NCBI RefSeq assembly: GCF_910596095.1
Contig: NC_056533.1
Span: forward strand, 1,109,001-1,173,000
DNA: 64,000 nt
Direction of reading: 5' to 3'
Source: Thunnus maccoyii
Lineage: Eukaryota > Chordata > Actinopteri > Scombriformes > Scombridae
Part shown: one piece after another, positions 1 through 10,449 of the stretch
How the letters are laid out: every line of letters starts with the position of its first letter
Numbering within the stretch: position 1 is the first letter of the stretch
Made by a program: the position numbers and the translations under genes
Notes under the pieces: model-generated
Database searches by the model: none
The model's input: the letters and a program-made list of their open reading frames with translations, nothing else
What the model was told of the DNA's origin: nothing

Positions 1-1
1 G

Positions 2-931
2 CTCAACTTTTCAGAAGATTCATTAAAAAGTCAGTTCAGCGCGGGGTTATTTTACAAAGACACGGCCAGCTCTATGGACTCTGTGGTAACAAATAACGGC
101 CCAAACAGAGGGTTAGTTCAGAGAGCACGGTTCTCCGCCAATTCTAGAGAGGTTCATCTGTTGGGCCCTCTTCACGCTGACATATTTTTCAGCGAGAGGC
201 TTCTTTTGAACTCTGTGGATTTGAGAATTAAATTGAGCCGGGCTAACGACGCTTTCAGTCTCATGTGTGCCCCAAACAGTAATTTCCGATTAAAAACACA
301 GGGAGCCTCTCCGTTTATCAAGAAAGCTACCGTTTCCCCCGCCGTGCGTTTAGGTCATGCCGTGGCCTTACTGAAGGGTAACGCTCTTTACCCCTTATCC
401 CGCGTTAATGTGAAAACTTACTCCATCCCTGAAAATTCACGAATATGTAACCAAGAGAATCTCTTCTTGGAAACGATACCTAAATACATTGTTTTAGGTA
501 TGGTGAACCACGAAGCCTTTACGGGGAGAAGAGATCTGTCCCCCTTCAATTTTATCCATAACGATGTGGAATACCTGGCTTTGTGTCAGGATGGCAGACA
601 GGTTCCTGCCAAAGTTTTCCAGCCACAATTTAACCAGGGGGTATCCTTCAGAGAATTTTATAATATGTTTACAGCTACAGGGAGACACCTGAAAGATTTA
701 CCTCTGAGTATCAACAGAGAGGAATTTGAACAGGAATACTCCTTGTTTGCGTTCAATCTCAACGCCGGCGAAGACGCTGACGCCTTGTCCCTCATTTCCA
801 ACGGAAGTTTAAGACTGGAGATGAGATTTAGAGTACCCCTACCTCATACGACCACCATTATTGTTTACGCTTGTTACGAATTTATTTTAGAGATCAACTC
901 AAAACGACAAGTGTTGGTGGATTATTACTGA
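2..931 (+). CDS. Maverick/adintovirus major capsid-like protein, partial at left edge
   Basis: The frame is open from base 2 to the TGA/TAA-type stop near 931, about 309 codons. The gene therefore starts outside the window, and the ATG at 74 is probably internal. The protein resembles the F54H12.2-like proteins of vertebrate and nematode Mavericks/Polintons, which are double jelly-roll major capsid proteins of adintovirus-like elements. Typical features are the segment after 'GLFYKDTA', the 'LLGPLHADIFF' block, the 'LSPFNF' block and a beta-rich C-terminus. No stop or frameshift is seen, unlike every neighbouring gene of the element. It converges on the minus-strand gene ending at 1225. Family assignment is from remembered resemblance, not a search. 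Expression is unknown. Confidence 0.8.
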   Translation, partial: LNFSEDSLKSQFSAGLFYKDTASSMDSVVTNNGPNRGLVQRARFSANSREVHLLGPLHADIFFSERLLLNSVDLRIKLSRANDAFSLMCAPNSNFRLKTQGASPFIKKATVSPAVRLGHAVALLKGNALYPLSRVNVKTYSIPENSRICNQENLFLETIPKYIVLGMVNHEAFTGRRDLSPFNFIHNDVEYLALCQDGRQVPAKVFQPQFNQGVSFREFYNMFTATGRHLKDLPLSINREEFEQEYSLFAFNLNAGEDADALSLISNGSLRLEMRFRVPLPHTTTIIVYACYEFILEINSKRQVLVDYY

Positions 932-1224
932 GAAAATGAATAATCACAAATTGGAAGGTCTCATGCGTCATTTATTGGGTGATGCATTTTGTGGTGTGTG
1001 GGCCTCTGACCAGTTACCTTTACTGACGTCATCATGATGATGTGATTAAAAATGAAAAATATCAATGTTGTATAAGGAATCAAAGAGCTGATTCTTTCCA
1101 CCACACCGTCTGTTCTTTAGAAATGTTCAAAGATTGTTACCACTTTTAATAACGTGTGTGAAAGAGAAAAAAAGACGGACTAAAGACCATATCGTTGTAC
1201 GAATCTTTCATTATTTCATTAAAT
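932..1224. other. Convergent spacer with CRE-like palindrome
   Basis: About 290 bases between the capsid stop and the 3' end of the facing minus-strand gene. A perfect TGACGTCA palindrome (CRE/ATF-like) lies at 1024-1031, and ATTAAA/AATAAT-type polyadenylation-like words occur on both strands. No ORF of note. Confidence 0.4.
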
Positions 1225-1985
1225 TCATTCAAATTCAATCCAGCGTGGGGATAAAATGATTTTTTTCCGTTTTCTTTTCATTGCCTTTGCCGGCGTGACT
1301 TCCTCTTCAACTTCATCTTTTCCTTCATACAATCCCTCAGTTTTAAGCCGACGATATTCCTCTTGAGCTTGGGGGTTAGTCACCGAAGTTAGAGGGATGT
1401 TGAGTTCTGATAGAGTATTTAAAAAACCTGTTCAACCCTTAGGAGGTAGGGTCTGTGATTTTTTTTTTATAAGAAGCGGATAGATTTTTAAACAAGTCAA
1501 TCATGTGTGATCCTTTTATCGCTTTTCCCTTATAAATAAACTCTCCCTTCGACATCCACCCGTCCTCGCTTTTGGCTAATTTATTCATGATATACTGAGC
1601 ATTTTTACGATCGCGAGGAGGAAGGTTTTGTAACTCATCATATGCCATTTCATCCTGGCTGCTTCTTCTTCTTTCCTCTTCTTGTTCTTCATTTTGAGCC
1701 AAGGTTCTATTTCTGTCGTCAGAGTCTTTAGCAACAGTCAGAGCTACCTTCTCCCCTTGTTTGATCAGGGTTAGGTATCTTTGCAGCAGAGTGTTGTATT
1801 TTTTATTTTTTTCATAAGGATTCAACCCCGGTTTGTTTAATATAGCCTTCATTTTCACATCTAAATCATTTTCCGCCGTACATCTCACAGATGGAGTCTG
1901 AGCGACCAAAACTGTCTGACTCATACGATTAAACTGTTGAGGCGTCACCAGGCGTCAACATCTTTTGACTAGCCCTCTGTGCCAT
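1225..1985 (-). pseudogene. Broken conserved Maverick/adintovirus gene of unknown function (virion-type ORF)
   Basis: A start codon at 1985-1983 opens a frame that is soon lost at an imperfect 10-base tandem duplication (1941-1950 against 1951-1960). The main body reads in another frame from about 1948 to a stop at 1439-1441. The C-terminal part continues in a third frame to a TGA at 1227-1225, with a basic cluster and a short aromatic end. The protein is hydrophilic, rich in Glu, Arg and Asn, with no membrane segment. Its place between the capsid and pX-like genes matches a conserved small gene of vertebrate Mavericks whose role I do not know. At least two frame breaks make it a pseudogene. 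Confidence 0.6.
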
Positions 1986-1992
1986 TTCTTTT

Positions 1993-2341
1993 TTAGTTTT
2001 TATTAATGAGTCCTCCTATGAGTTGTCCGACGATAGGAACAACCGCTGAAAGCGGTAGTGGTAGAAGAAACCCTCCAGATTGTTTCATCAGAGCCTTGTG
2101 TTTGCTTTTTAGGCTGTTTTTTTTTATCCGTCAACAATTTGATAATTTTCTTTTGTCTTTTGAGTTTGTTATATTAACTTGCTAACAGGAGTATATTGCC
2201 CCTTAAAACATTCAGAGAGAATTCGCACAGAGACTGAAGAAAGTCTGAGGAGCAATGACTAAGAATATCTTTACGTCTCCGAGGTGTAGCATAATACAAA
2301 GCTTGCAATAAAGGAGCGTTTCTTTTTATCCGTGCTGACAT
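1993..2341 (-). pseudogene. Broken pX-like/minor core protein gene of the Maverick element
   Basis: ATG at 2341-2339 opens 55 codons of a basic protein beginning 'MSARIKRNAPLLQAL', ending at a TAA at 2176-2174. The expected C-terminal part, a Gly-rich hydrophobic tail ('GGFLLPLPLSAVVPIVGQLI'-type), is present in a different frame and ends at the TAA at 1995-1993. A short basic protein with a hydrophobic glycine-rich tail upstream of the ATPase is typical of the pX/protein VI-like small virion gene of adintoviruses. It starts just before the ATPase stop codon (2350), so the two were probably co-transcribed. Stop plus frameshift: pseudogene. Confidence 0.6.
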
Positions 2342-2347
2342 GTCGAA

Positions 2348-3021
2348 TTAGGTAGATCTTGATATGGGTAGATAGACGACCGGCCACTGAGCAGGTAACA
2401 ATCCCGACCTCAGTCTGTATTGCTCTGGACAAGTAGGGGTGAGGTTGATGATTAAATATCCATGAGGATCTTTAGTAGCATCTTCAAAACTTTCTTCAAA
2501 CTTTTCTGAGAAGGAAAAATTTGTTGAGCTAAGATATTAATCTGCAACTTGTCTCGCAGGTTTTTAAACTCCAGGTAATTGCTGTTCAAACTGATGGTCC
2601 AACTATGTGAAACACATTTTGCGTCAACATCATGAAACTCATGTTCTTGTGATGCCTGTATTGTGTGAAAATCCTGACTACTTCAGGATGGTCGGAGGCT
2701 TGAAAAATGACATTGTCCAAGATAATCAAATGATTCTGATCAGGAGGAAACAGGCTTTCATCTTCGAAAGAATCAGGTAGTCCTTCAATAAATTTAATAT
2801 TTTTTATTCTTCTTTTGCAGTTCAGCATACATGGGTTGAAACAAAGTATAAATCCATACAATATTTTCAGGTATCCGAGACAAAACATCTTGACAATTTT
2901 CCAACACATTTTTTACAAAAAAAGTTTTTCCACAACCACTCGGACCCACAATCTGACATGAGAAAGGTAGTTGCAATCTAGGATCAAAATCAATTTCTTC
3001 TGCAACACCCAAGTGTGACAT
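2348..3021 (-). pseudogene. Broken FtsK/HerA (A32)-type genome packaging ATPase
   Basis: ATG at 3021-3019 follows a run of A residues on the coding strand. Walker A (GPSGCGKT) lies at about 2946-2923 and Walker B (LIILDN) at about 2729-2712, but in different frames, so a shift lies between them. Further frame changes occur near 2590 and 2480, and the C-terminal frame stops at 2350-2348. Motifs and size (about 225 codons) fit the packaging ATPase of Mavericks/adintoviruses, which pumps the linear genome into capsids. It lies just downstream of the polymerase gene. At least three breaks make it non-functional. Confidence 0.82.
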
Positions 3022-3042
3022 TTTTTTTTTTTTTTTTTTTTT
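3021..3042 (+). repeat. Homopolymer T22 (A22 on coding strand)
   Basis: A 22-base T run separates the polymerase stop (3043-3041) from the ATPase start (3021) on the minus strand. Similar A/T runs sit near other start codons of the element (for example 6447-6464 beside the polymerase start). Confidence 0.9.
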
Positions 3043-6000
3043 AATATCCAAAAGGCAAGGTTTGACCTGTGGGAAGCAACCGTCAAACACCACTCGCAAC
3101 TTCTTTTGAAATTATGAGTTTTTCAGAAGAAAACACTTTTTATCACGCACAATGTTGTGCTGAGGGGTTTCAATGAAACCCTCTGCAGTGAGGTTTTGCA
3201 CATATCCCTCCACCAGCTCTTTGATGCTATCAAAGTTTACCTGTTCGCAACATTCGCGAGTCTGAGTAATGCCTTTCACACGCAGCACCACTCGTTTGTT
3301 TGTAGGCTGATAGGCATAACTTTTAGGACCCACAGCCACAAAGTCCTGTATGCTATCGTCACCCAATTCGTCTGTCAAATCCCCCAAGTAATTACCCAAT
3401 TTGAGTCGAGGTTCTCCCTCTTTTGTGACATATATCAAACTGTCTGTGTTGTAGTAGAGAACCCGCTCTTGCATTTGCTTCAAATAGCTGTACAATTTTA
3501 GACGGCCATAGGCTGTGGTGAATGCTGCGATGAAGACATTATCGACCTTGTTTGGGGGTGCGATATAGCGATCACCGTGACTCCATTGAATGAGAGCCGT
3601 TGTGTCATTGAGGAATGAAAAGTATTTGATTTTGTACTTTTCTGAAAACATGTAACTGAAAAATTCTTCAGGGTCACTGATTAGAGCGGTCTGATTCAGG
3701 CTACTTCTCTGCGCAAACTTACCCAAAAAGCTATTTAAGCAGAGTTTAGACACTTGTCTTTTAGCCAGGTTTGATTTAATTTTGTCAGCGTCCAGCAAAA
3801 TACCCTGATTGGTCATGTAATCATTAATGTACTTTTCTCTACTTTCCTGATCGGTAGCCTCAGGGGGGTAACCTGAAGCTTCCTGTTTACCCTTCAGAAA
3901 AGTGTGCATGTACTTGACAAAGATAGAATCGCTCTGTTGATAAAAGTGCCACACCTCAGTGATCTTACCTAATCAGTACCCCATCTCCAAGGCCTTGTTA
4001 AATTCAGGAGTGACCCAAACACCTGTCAACGCTCTGGCGTCATCGTTGTGTGTACATGAACCATCCTGAAAATTAAGCTCGGCGCATGTACAACACAGGG
4101 CGAACACCAGTTTACCAGCAGCTGTTCTGTAAGGTAAAACAGGGAAAAACAAACCCCGAGGTGGGTAGACAACGGCCCTGATTAACCCAAAGTAGTTTTG
4201 AGGCTCTTGGAAATTTGTGTAGATGATGTTAGGGCGTCCTAGAGGGTAAGGAAATGTGCAGTTGACGTAGGGATACAAGGATGTCACATCTACATACTGT
4301 ACAGTTTCATCCAGCGCCACTGTATACCTCAGCCTCACAGCACTCGTCCTACTGCCATACAGAGCATCGCGGGGTGAGAGGTTGAGGAGCTTTGTAATGC
4401 TCAAGAAACTCTTTCAACCCCTGATGGGTTTTTTTTTCATCTCAACCCAACGATGCTCTCTCATGACCATCACTGTGATGCCATGGACAGACTGTAAAAC
4501 CTGTAATTTCTCCTCACAGACCGCATGCAACTCTTCAACCATGGTAAAAACGACCCAGAAACTCCCATGCATATTTCACACCTTGCACCTCTGCATAACC
4601 ATCTACATAGTAACCTATCTGTTTTTCACCCTTGTTCAAAGCGTGTTGAATAAAGATGTTCTCTGTACGCGCAACCCACTCTAACCACTGACTGCTGGCG
4701 TTTGAAAATTGAAATTTGAATTGCCTGCGATAATTGTCGGATGATGGAACGGCCAGGGTATTGGGAGGCAGGAAATTTGTGCGAAACACTTTCATGCAAG
4801 CTGAAGCAATGGTGACGCAGCTGAATGGGTCTACACTGGTTTCATCAATGTAGCCTTTTCTGAAAATGCAGCAAGCCTCTGAGAGAATATCCACATCATT
4901 TTGACAGTAACGGATAGCTTCTTTTTCAAAACTGAACATGCCGTGATGCACCGTCTCATACCATGTGTCAAATTCAGTCTTTCCCTCTTTAGTCATTTGC
5001 CCGACACCGTAAGCCTCAGGCTGAGGGAAGGGACCTATGTAGTAAAAATGATTCTCTGAGCTAAACCCATGGGGGAAAAAACCCTTGGTTTTATCAGCAT
5101 AACCTAAAGCTTTAGGCATGGCCGATAGACGCATGGTGAGAAAGCTGAGAGAATGTACTTGTGGTCGTAATCAGTGTGAAACAAATGACTTTGCTGCCTT
5201 GCATGGTGAGACTAGGCTTCATTTTCAGAGCGAGCATGGTTTTGATCACAATGTAGCTGTCAAACCCTTTAGCATTGTGAGCAATAAAGATTGATTTTCT
5301 GTACAAAGGTTGCCTGAAATGCATGATAAAGCGTTCAGTGCAATCCGCACCCTGAGTGTTCCATCTTATACCTTCGAGCATTTTTGTACATACCAAAAAA
5401 GGGACGTGTACGCCTGACAAGTCGACATACGTCTCAAAATCATAGAATATTAATTTCTCTGTATGTTCTGTTGACGTCGGCAAAGGTTGTATGTAGCAGC
5501 AGTGTACCTTGTTCTCTTTTTCAGACCCCGCAGATTTTTCACTTCAGTGTATGTTTTTGCCAACATTCTTTTACCGCCACCTCGTCGGTTTCTAATGACC
5601 TGAGCTACCAATATCAGATTACTGTCAACGTTAACAACCGTGTTGGATTGTACACTGTGTTCTATGAAAGACTGGAGTTGGTTTTGATCATGAGGTTCGC
5701 CGTTCAAAATGACAGAGGCACCATTAGGCAGACTCAAGCTGCACCAGGTCTTGTCGCCCAGCATGTTGGAAGGCTCTTCGACTGACATCCTCTAAGATAT
5801 TCATCACACTGCAATAATATGCAGCATAATTAGCAATACTTTGATCTCTAAGGATGTTGAGAGGCTGAGTAATTTCAATGTTGTTAAATCTATCACGCCT
5901 CACCACCCTGGACGGAGATGAATTTTCCTGTTGTGCTGTATTTTCAGTAATGTTACCACCGTATTGTTGATTTTGTTGTGAGTGCCCTGACTCAATGTGT

Positions 6001-6444
6001 TGCAGGAAATCTGTCTGATTTTCTAAAAACCTTACAGCATTGTTTAAAGCGTCAAAGTAATCAACAGTTTCTGATTCATTTTGTGTTTCAATTTGTACAT
6101 CGCTTAACACCGAGGGTTCAGAAGGTTCGGATCTGGGGGGTATTTGACTCATTAGCTCTTGAAATTGGTTTATGACATTAAGATTGGTGGTAGCATTATT
6201 GATATCAGGAAAGGGATGATCGATGTTAGAACTAGCAGAGTTTGGGCTGAGAGGTGACAGTGTTTCTTCTGATTCATTAACTTTGTCAATTTGGTTTAAG
6301 ACTCTATACAATAGCATTATCGATAGCATCTAAGAAGGTAACAGCTTTAGAACTGGTGGAGATTTTGTTTATTGACATTAGTGTTTCCTCTGATTCATTA
6401 TCTTCACACAATAAATTTCGGTTTGACAAACGTTGGTTGTCCAT
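3041..6444 (-). pseudogene. Broken protein-primed family B DNA polymerase of the Maverick element
   Basis: ATG at 6444-6442 starts the gene and a TAA at 3043-3041 probably ends it, about 1,130 codons, the usual Maverick PolB size. Domains in order: a low-complexity N-terminal region (6444-5450); Exo I with DFET near 5441; Exo II HNAKGFD near 5276-5261; Exo III YCQND near 4909-4895; motif A DVTSLYP near 4290-4270; motif B KLCLNSFLGK near 3747-3718; motif C YNTDS near 3453-3439. Motif C has Asn where family B polymerases usually have the first Asp. Frame changes lie near 6310, 5760, 5465, 5125 and 4420; an in-frame TGA is at 3975-3973 and a stop at 3114-3112. It would have copied the linear viral genome from a protein primer. 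It is now clearly a pseudogene. Confidence 0.88.
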
Positions 6445-6531
6445 GATAAAAAAAAAAAAAAAAAGTCACACCCGGTTACATAGAAAAATGATCTTTCTGG
6501 TACATTGCACTTGAATTACACATACAGAAAA

Positions 6532-7900
6532 TTACACTCTCCCCCTGTTGCACAAAGACAGCATTTGGTTCATAATCTGGTGTACTTCACCTATTAAACC
6601 AATCATCTGCTGCATCAGTTCCTGCTTCTCCACGCTGCTTCTTCTACACCCTTCATGATGACGACACCGTCCTCCTGGTGAGAGAGAGAGAGTTAAGTTT
6701 TGTGTGTGTGTGTGTGTGTGTGTGTGACGCAGAGAAAAAAACAATCGATGTAAGTAAACAGAATATGAAGCTTTATACATAGATCATGTAAGTTATCTAC
6801 TTATATATGTAATCAGAAATAGAATATGAGGCTTTAAATCTATGACCGATATAAGTAATCATACTTAGTATGTATGCTGTATGTGTATTTATAAGAACCT
6901 TGTGCAGTGTTAACATAAATGTTAACATTTGACATACTGCATCAGAGTTAGCTTTTAGCTCGTTTTCATTGGTAGTCTTTACAATTAAAACATATAAGGT
7001 CACAATAACAAACAGTACGAAGCAAAAACAACATACAGTACACGTTATTCAGAATGTATAAAGTAATCAGAAATAGAACATGAAGCTTTACGTGTAGGTT
7101 CAATATAAGTAATCTACATATTATATGATGTTGTTCAAAGTTTTTATCTTCAAATTTCATTTGTAAAAATGGAACGTTATGCACGCTGTGTTGCGTTTCG
7201 AACCTGCTTCATGACGTGGTAACATCCTGTTTACACTCAAGTTAGCGGGGAGTTCAAACAAGTTTCTTCCACAATGAGTTAAAATAAAGAAACACACTTA
7301 CTTGCGATGTTTTGTCCTCGGCGCCTGGCTCTATGACGATTCATCAGAGGTACTGGTCTCGAAGGTCCGTTGTTCGACCTCGCCGTTTTTTCTCTGCGAG
7401 GTCCTTCACTCGCTCGACTTTCCCCGGGAGGACTGGATGAAACCCCGGCTTCTGCTGCCGGGGATGTAGACTGAAGACTCTGAGTGTCGTCCCCTCTCTC
7501 ACAGCGTCTGTGTCCGGATGAGTTAAACCCGGGCTGGATGGCAAGATTTCTGCGGTCGGGGAAGGAGGTGGCGTGTTTACACCGTCTTCAACCCAAGGAT
7601 TTACCCCAGATGTATCGGGCGACCTTAAGGCCTCAGGAGTCGGCGGAATCGGATGGATGTCTGTGGTGGTGATTTGAAAACTGCGTGGTAAGTTTTGGCT
7701 CAAAATACACCGAATTTCTTCCAAGTTTTCCGCCGAAACTATGAGAAAACGACAATCAGAGACACAAGTTGATTCATTTTAGGTAAGCAAAAAATACAAT
7801 TATTACAGATTATGTGAAATGTGTAGAAAATGTATATACTTACAATAATCATCTGTAAACCCAAACGCAAAAGGGCTCTCTGGAACAAAGGTATTTTGCT
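6532..7900 (-). CDS. Spliced proline-rich accessory gene upstream of the polymerase, probably frame-broken
   Basis: Three minus-strand exons are suggested by good splice sites: 7900-7844 (acceptor TTTCTTACAG, donor GTAAGT), 7738-7302 (acceptor TTTTCTCATAG, donor GTAAGTG) and 6674-6532 (acceptor CTCTCACCAG, ending at a TAA). Phases agree between the first two exons and between the donor part of the second and the third. Within the second exon the frame stops at 7344-7346, so one frameshift or another isoform is needed near 7345-7395. The protein is acidic at the start ('FGFTDDY'), rich in Pro/Ser/Thr in the middle, basic and nuclear-signal-like ('EKKRRGR', 'RHRARRRG') towards the end, then a short Gln/Met-rich helix. 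I do not recognise the family. Adintovirus early accessory genes often sit here, but a host exon set is not excluded. Confidence 0.4.
6701..6726. repeat. (TG)13 microsatellite
   Basis: Pure TG run inside the candidate last intron of the accessory gene, next to an (AG)n run at 6680-6692. The AG run forms the pyrimidine tract of the acceptor on the minus strand. Confidence 0.9.
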
Positions 7901-8165
7901 CTGTAAGAAATTGGCTTTTTAGAACGATGAATAACGACAACCAGAAGAAATTAAAATAATAATTTGTAAAGCGCGTTCAAATACCGGCGTTTTCCATGAC
8001 TCTCTGTCTCTCTCTTCAGACGGCTTCTATCTAGTCGTCTTTTGAAAGACTATTTATGCAAAAATCTTTTGTTTTTCCATCTGTTAACCTTCACTCTTTC
8101 AGAACTTTAAAAACTTTACCTTTTGTGTGTTTTAAAAACTTTACCTTCTGTGTTTGTGTGGGGAT
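7901..8165. other. Right flank of the virus-like element, no gene seen
   Basis: AT-rich sequence holding two copies of an 'AAAACTTTACCTTYTGTGT' phrase (8106 and 8130). The right terminal inverted repeat of the Maverick should lie near here or further right. It cannot be fixed because the left end is outside the window. Confidence 0.3.
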
Positions 8166-8253
8166 GGGGTGGTTGTGTCAGGGTGGTTGTCTATTGTAGA
8201 TGCATCACGGAACCTTACACCTTGTTTGATCAAGTTCCAGTAATTTAAAAACT

Positions 8254-8313
<60 letters not shown>

Positions 8314-8454
8314 ACAGGGTAGTGTCTGCTTTTGGTGCATCATGGCATAAGATATTGTTAGGTTTTGTTTGATTCAATATGTGGAGACTACGTTTTGCTA
8401 GGTTATGTTTCTGAATCAGGTAACTTGGTGGTATGTCTGTGAGAGGAAATTGAT

Positions 8455-8510
<56 letters not shown>

Positions 8511-8626
8511 CAGGGTAGTGTCTGCTTTGGTACATCATGGCATAAGATAATGTTTAATTCAATATGCACAGACTACAATCCATAAGGTTTTGTTTCAGTT
8601 GATGGTACGTGCCTGAGAGAAATTGA

Positions 8627-8685
<59 letters not shown>

Positions 8686-8690
8686 TATAT
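8166..8690. repeat. GT-microsatellite-linked tandem repeat, about three ~190 bp units
   Basis: Each unit has a unique-looking body ('CAGGGTAGTGTCTGCTTT', 'CATCATGGCATAAGATA') followed by a long GT run: 8258-8310, 8457-8494 and a TA/TG run at 8634-8684. The bodies at 8311-8456 and 8505-8630 are clearly related. The first, at 8166-8257, is more diverged. Confidence 0.85.
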
Positions 8691-8780
8691 CCCTAATAGT
8701 ATACATTTGTAATCTTTTAAGAAAAGAGTTGGGCTACAGCCGGTCATCTGACCTGACTTCACCTACCAACAAACCATATG

Positions 8781-9060
8781 TTTCACTCCATTACATAGAC
8801 GGCTGATGATGATGAAGCTACAGAGCTGTGTTTTTCCTGCATACAGAGTCTAATTACTTCTGTTTGTAACTCAAACACCAGCTACAAAAAACATGGTTTG
8901 CTCATTTACTCCTCTATGAACAGGGCTGATGATGTTGAAGCTACAAACCTGTGTTTATTCTGACATAATATCTTAATTGCTTTTTCTAACTCAAACACCA
9001 ACCACAGAAAATAAGAAAACAGTATGGTTCACTCATTACTCCTCACCCTTTTGATCTCTT
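8781..9060. repeat. Diverged tandem repeat, ~125 bp unit, two to three copies
   Basis: 'GGCTGATGATGATGAAGCTA' at 8801 recurs as 'GGCTGATGATGTTGAAGCTA' at 8924. The 'AACTCAAACACCA' blocks and the 'TTYACTCATTACTCCTC'-like blocks repeat with the same spacing, and a third partial copy ends near 9048. Confidence 0.75.
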
Positions 9061-9586
9061 CTCTTTACAGACCTGTAGAGATGCAGTTGCTGACCTGTGC
9101 CACTGATCAGTGCTTAACCTGCATACAGAATGTTAAGAATTCTAATCAGCAACAACAACCCACTGTCTCCCTAATTGATGCACAGGAAGGGACAGGACTT
9201 CAATGATGTGGCGCTTTATGATTGGTTTGGGGGCGGGGTCGGAAGGTCCGGCCGGAAGGTCAAAAGGTCAACTCATCCATCAATTTGACAGAAAGTCACC
9301 TCTTCCTCTCTCTTTTAAGTGTGGTAGTTAAGAATTTGAAAATAATTAGATTTTTCAGAAACATAATTTTATTTCTTTTCAAAGTTATGCAATTATATTT
9401 CTCGTGCTCTATTTTCTTAACACATAATTTTATTGTTATTTCGGTTATGTTGCTAAGGTTATTACTGTGGAGAATATCCAGCCAGAGTGTAAACAGTACA
9501 AACAGGTAATGTGTTTTCTATTTCTGGGTTGATTGTGCGTCGATCTATTGATAATGCCTCAGGGCTTCTGTAGGGGGAATTGCAGG

Positions 9587-9640
9587 GAAGTGTGTGAGTT
9601 TCTTCATCCCTCTTCCCTCACTATTTTCCCTGTTTTAAGG
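9587..9640 (+). repeat. 54 bp direct repeat, copy 1
   Basis: Matches 10141-10194 with about two mismatches. It is pyrimidine-rich on the + strand (TTCTTCATCCCTCTTCCCTC). Confidence 0.9.
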
Positions 9641-10140
9641 TAATTACCGTACACAAAGCACTATAAACTTGGTGACACAGATTGTTGATACTTGTTATTT
9701 GTCATTGTTGTTCATTGTGAGTGAGAGAGGTGAATTTTGTACTTTTATGTTGTTAAAGAGTTTCTGGCTAACTCCGTCACCATGTAAGCTAGCTACTGCT
9801 ATTGTCTCCCTCTAGCGTCGAACTGTTGTTCCGCCATTTTCTGCATTTGAGCTTGTCACTGAGATATCTTCTATGAGATTCTTAAAAACATTATTTTATT
9901 GCTGTAAGGAGTCAGTTCATGTGTTAGGTAAAATATGAAAGTTAAAAAGGTAAATGTATTTCATTTAAGTTACAGTCTATGTTGGTTAAAAATACAATTT
10001 ACATTATTTAGAAAAAAACAGAGGATAACTTAGTTGTGGAAACTGTGGTCCTGAGACTGAATATATCCATACTGAGAAAATGTGTGAATTTGGTTGTACT
10101 GTACATAATTAAGACTCAGTGCAAACGAGTGAAAACAAGA
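9641..10140. other. 500 bp between the 54 bp direct repeats
   Basis: No gene recognised. Bracketed by the two 54 bp copies, so it may be an insertion with a long target duplication or the product of a local duplication. Confidence 0.3.
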
Positions 10141-10194
10141 GAAGTGTGCGGGTTTCTTCATCCCTCTTCCCTCACTATTTTCCCTGTTTTAAGG
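10141..10194 (+). repeat. 54 bp direct repeat, copy 2
   Basis: Second copy of 9587-9640, offset 554 bases. Confidence 0.9.
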
Positions 10195-10314
10195 GCACAA
10201 CATAAGCACACAAAAAAGAAGAGACAGAACCTTAAATATAGCAGCTCAGCACGGCTCAATAACCCAACTTAAAGTTTTTCTGCAGTCTGAAAAAAGTTAG
10301 ATCTCGAAAGGTAA

Positions 10315-10440
10315 CTTCAAACAACAAAAACAAAACAAGACAAAAAAGAAAACAATTAAAAACAAAACAAAACAATCAAAACAAACAAAAACAAAACAAT
10401 CAAGACAAAACAATCAGAACAGGACAAACAAAACAATATA
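10315..10440. repeat. (AAAAC)n-type simple repeat
   Basis: Degenerate AAAACAAAAC stretch directly beyond the 3' end of the minus-strand LINE. It may be the tail of that LINE (TTTTG repeats on its own strand). Confidence 0.75.
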
Positions 10441-10449
10441 TATCTAAAA

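Noticed and set aside
5384-5785. 133-codon + strand open frame
   Set aside because: Shadow of the polymerase pseudogene on the other strand; no recognisable motif.
6400-6420. LxCxE-like (Rb-binding) motif near the polymerase N-terminus
   Set aside because: The stretch reads LLCED with Asp in place of the required Glu; too weak to claim.
8252-8569. 105-codon minus frame of HT repeats
   Set aside because: Translation of GT microsatellites.
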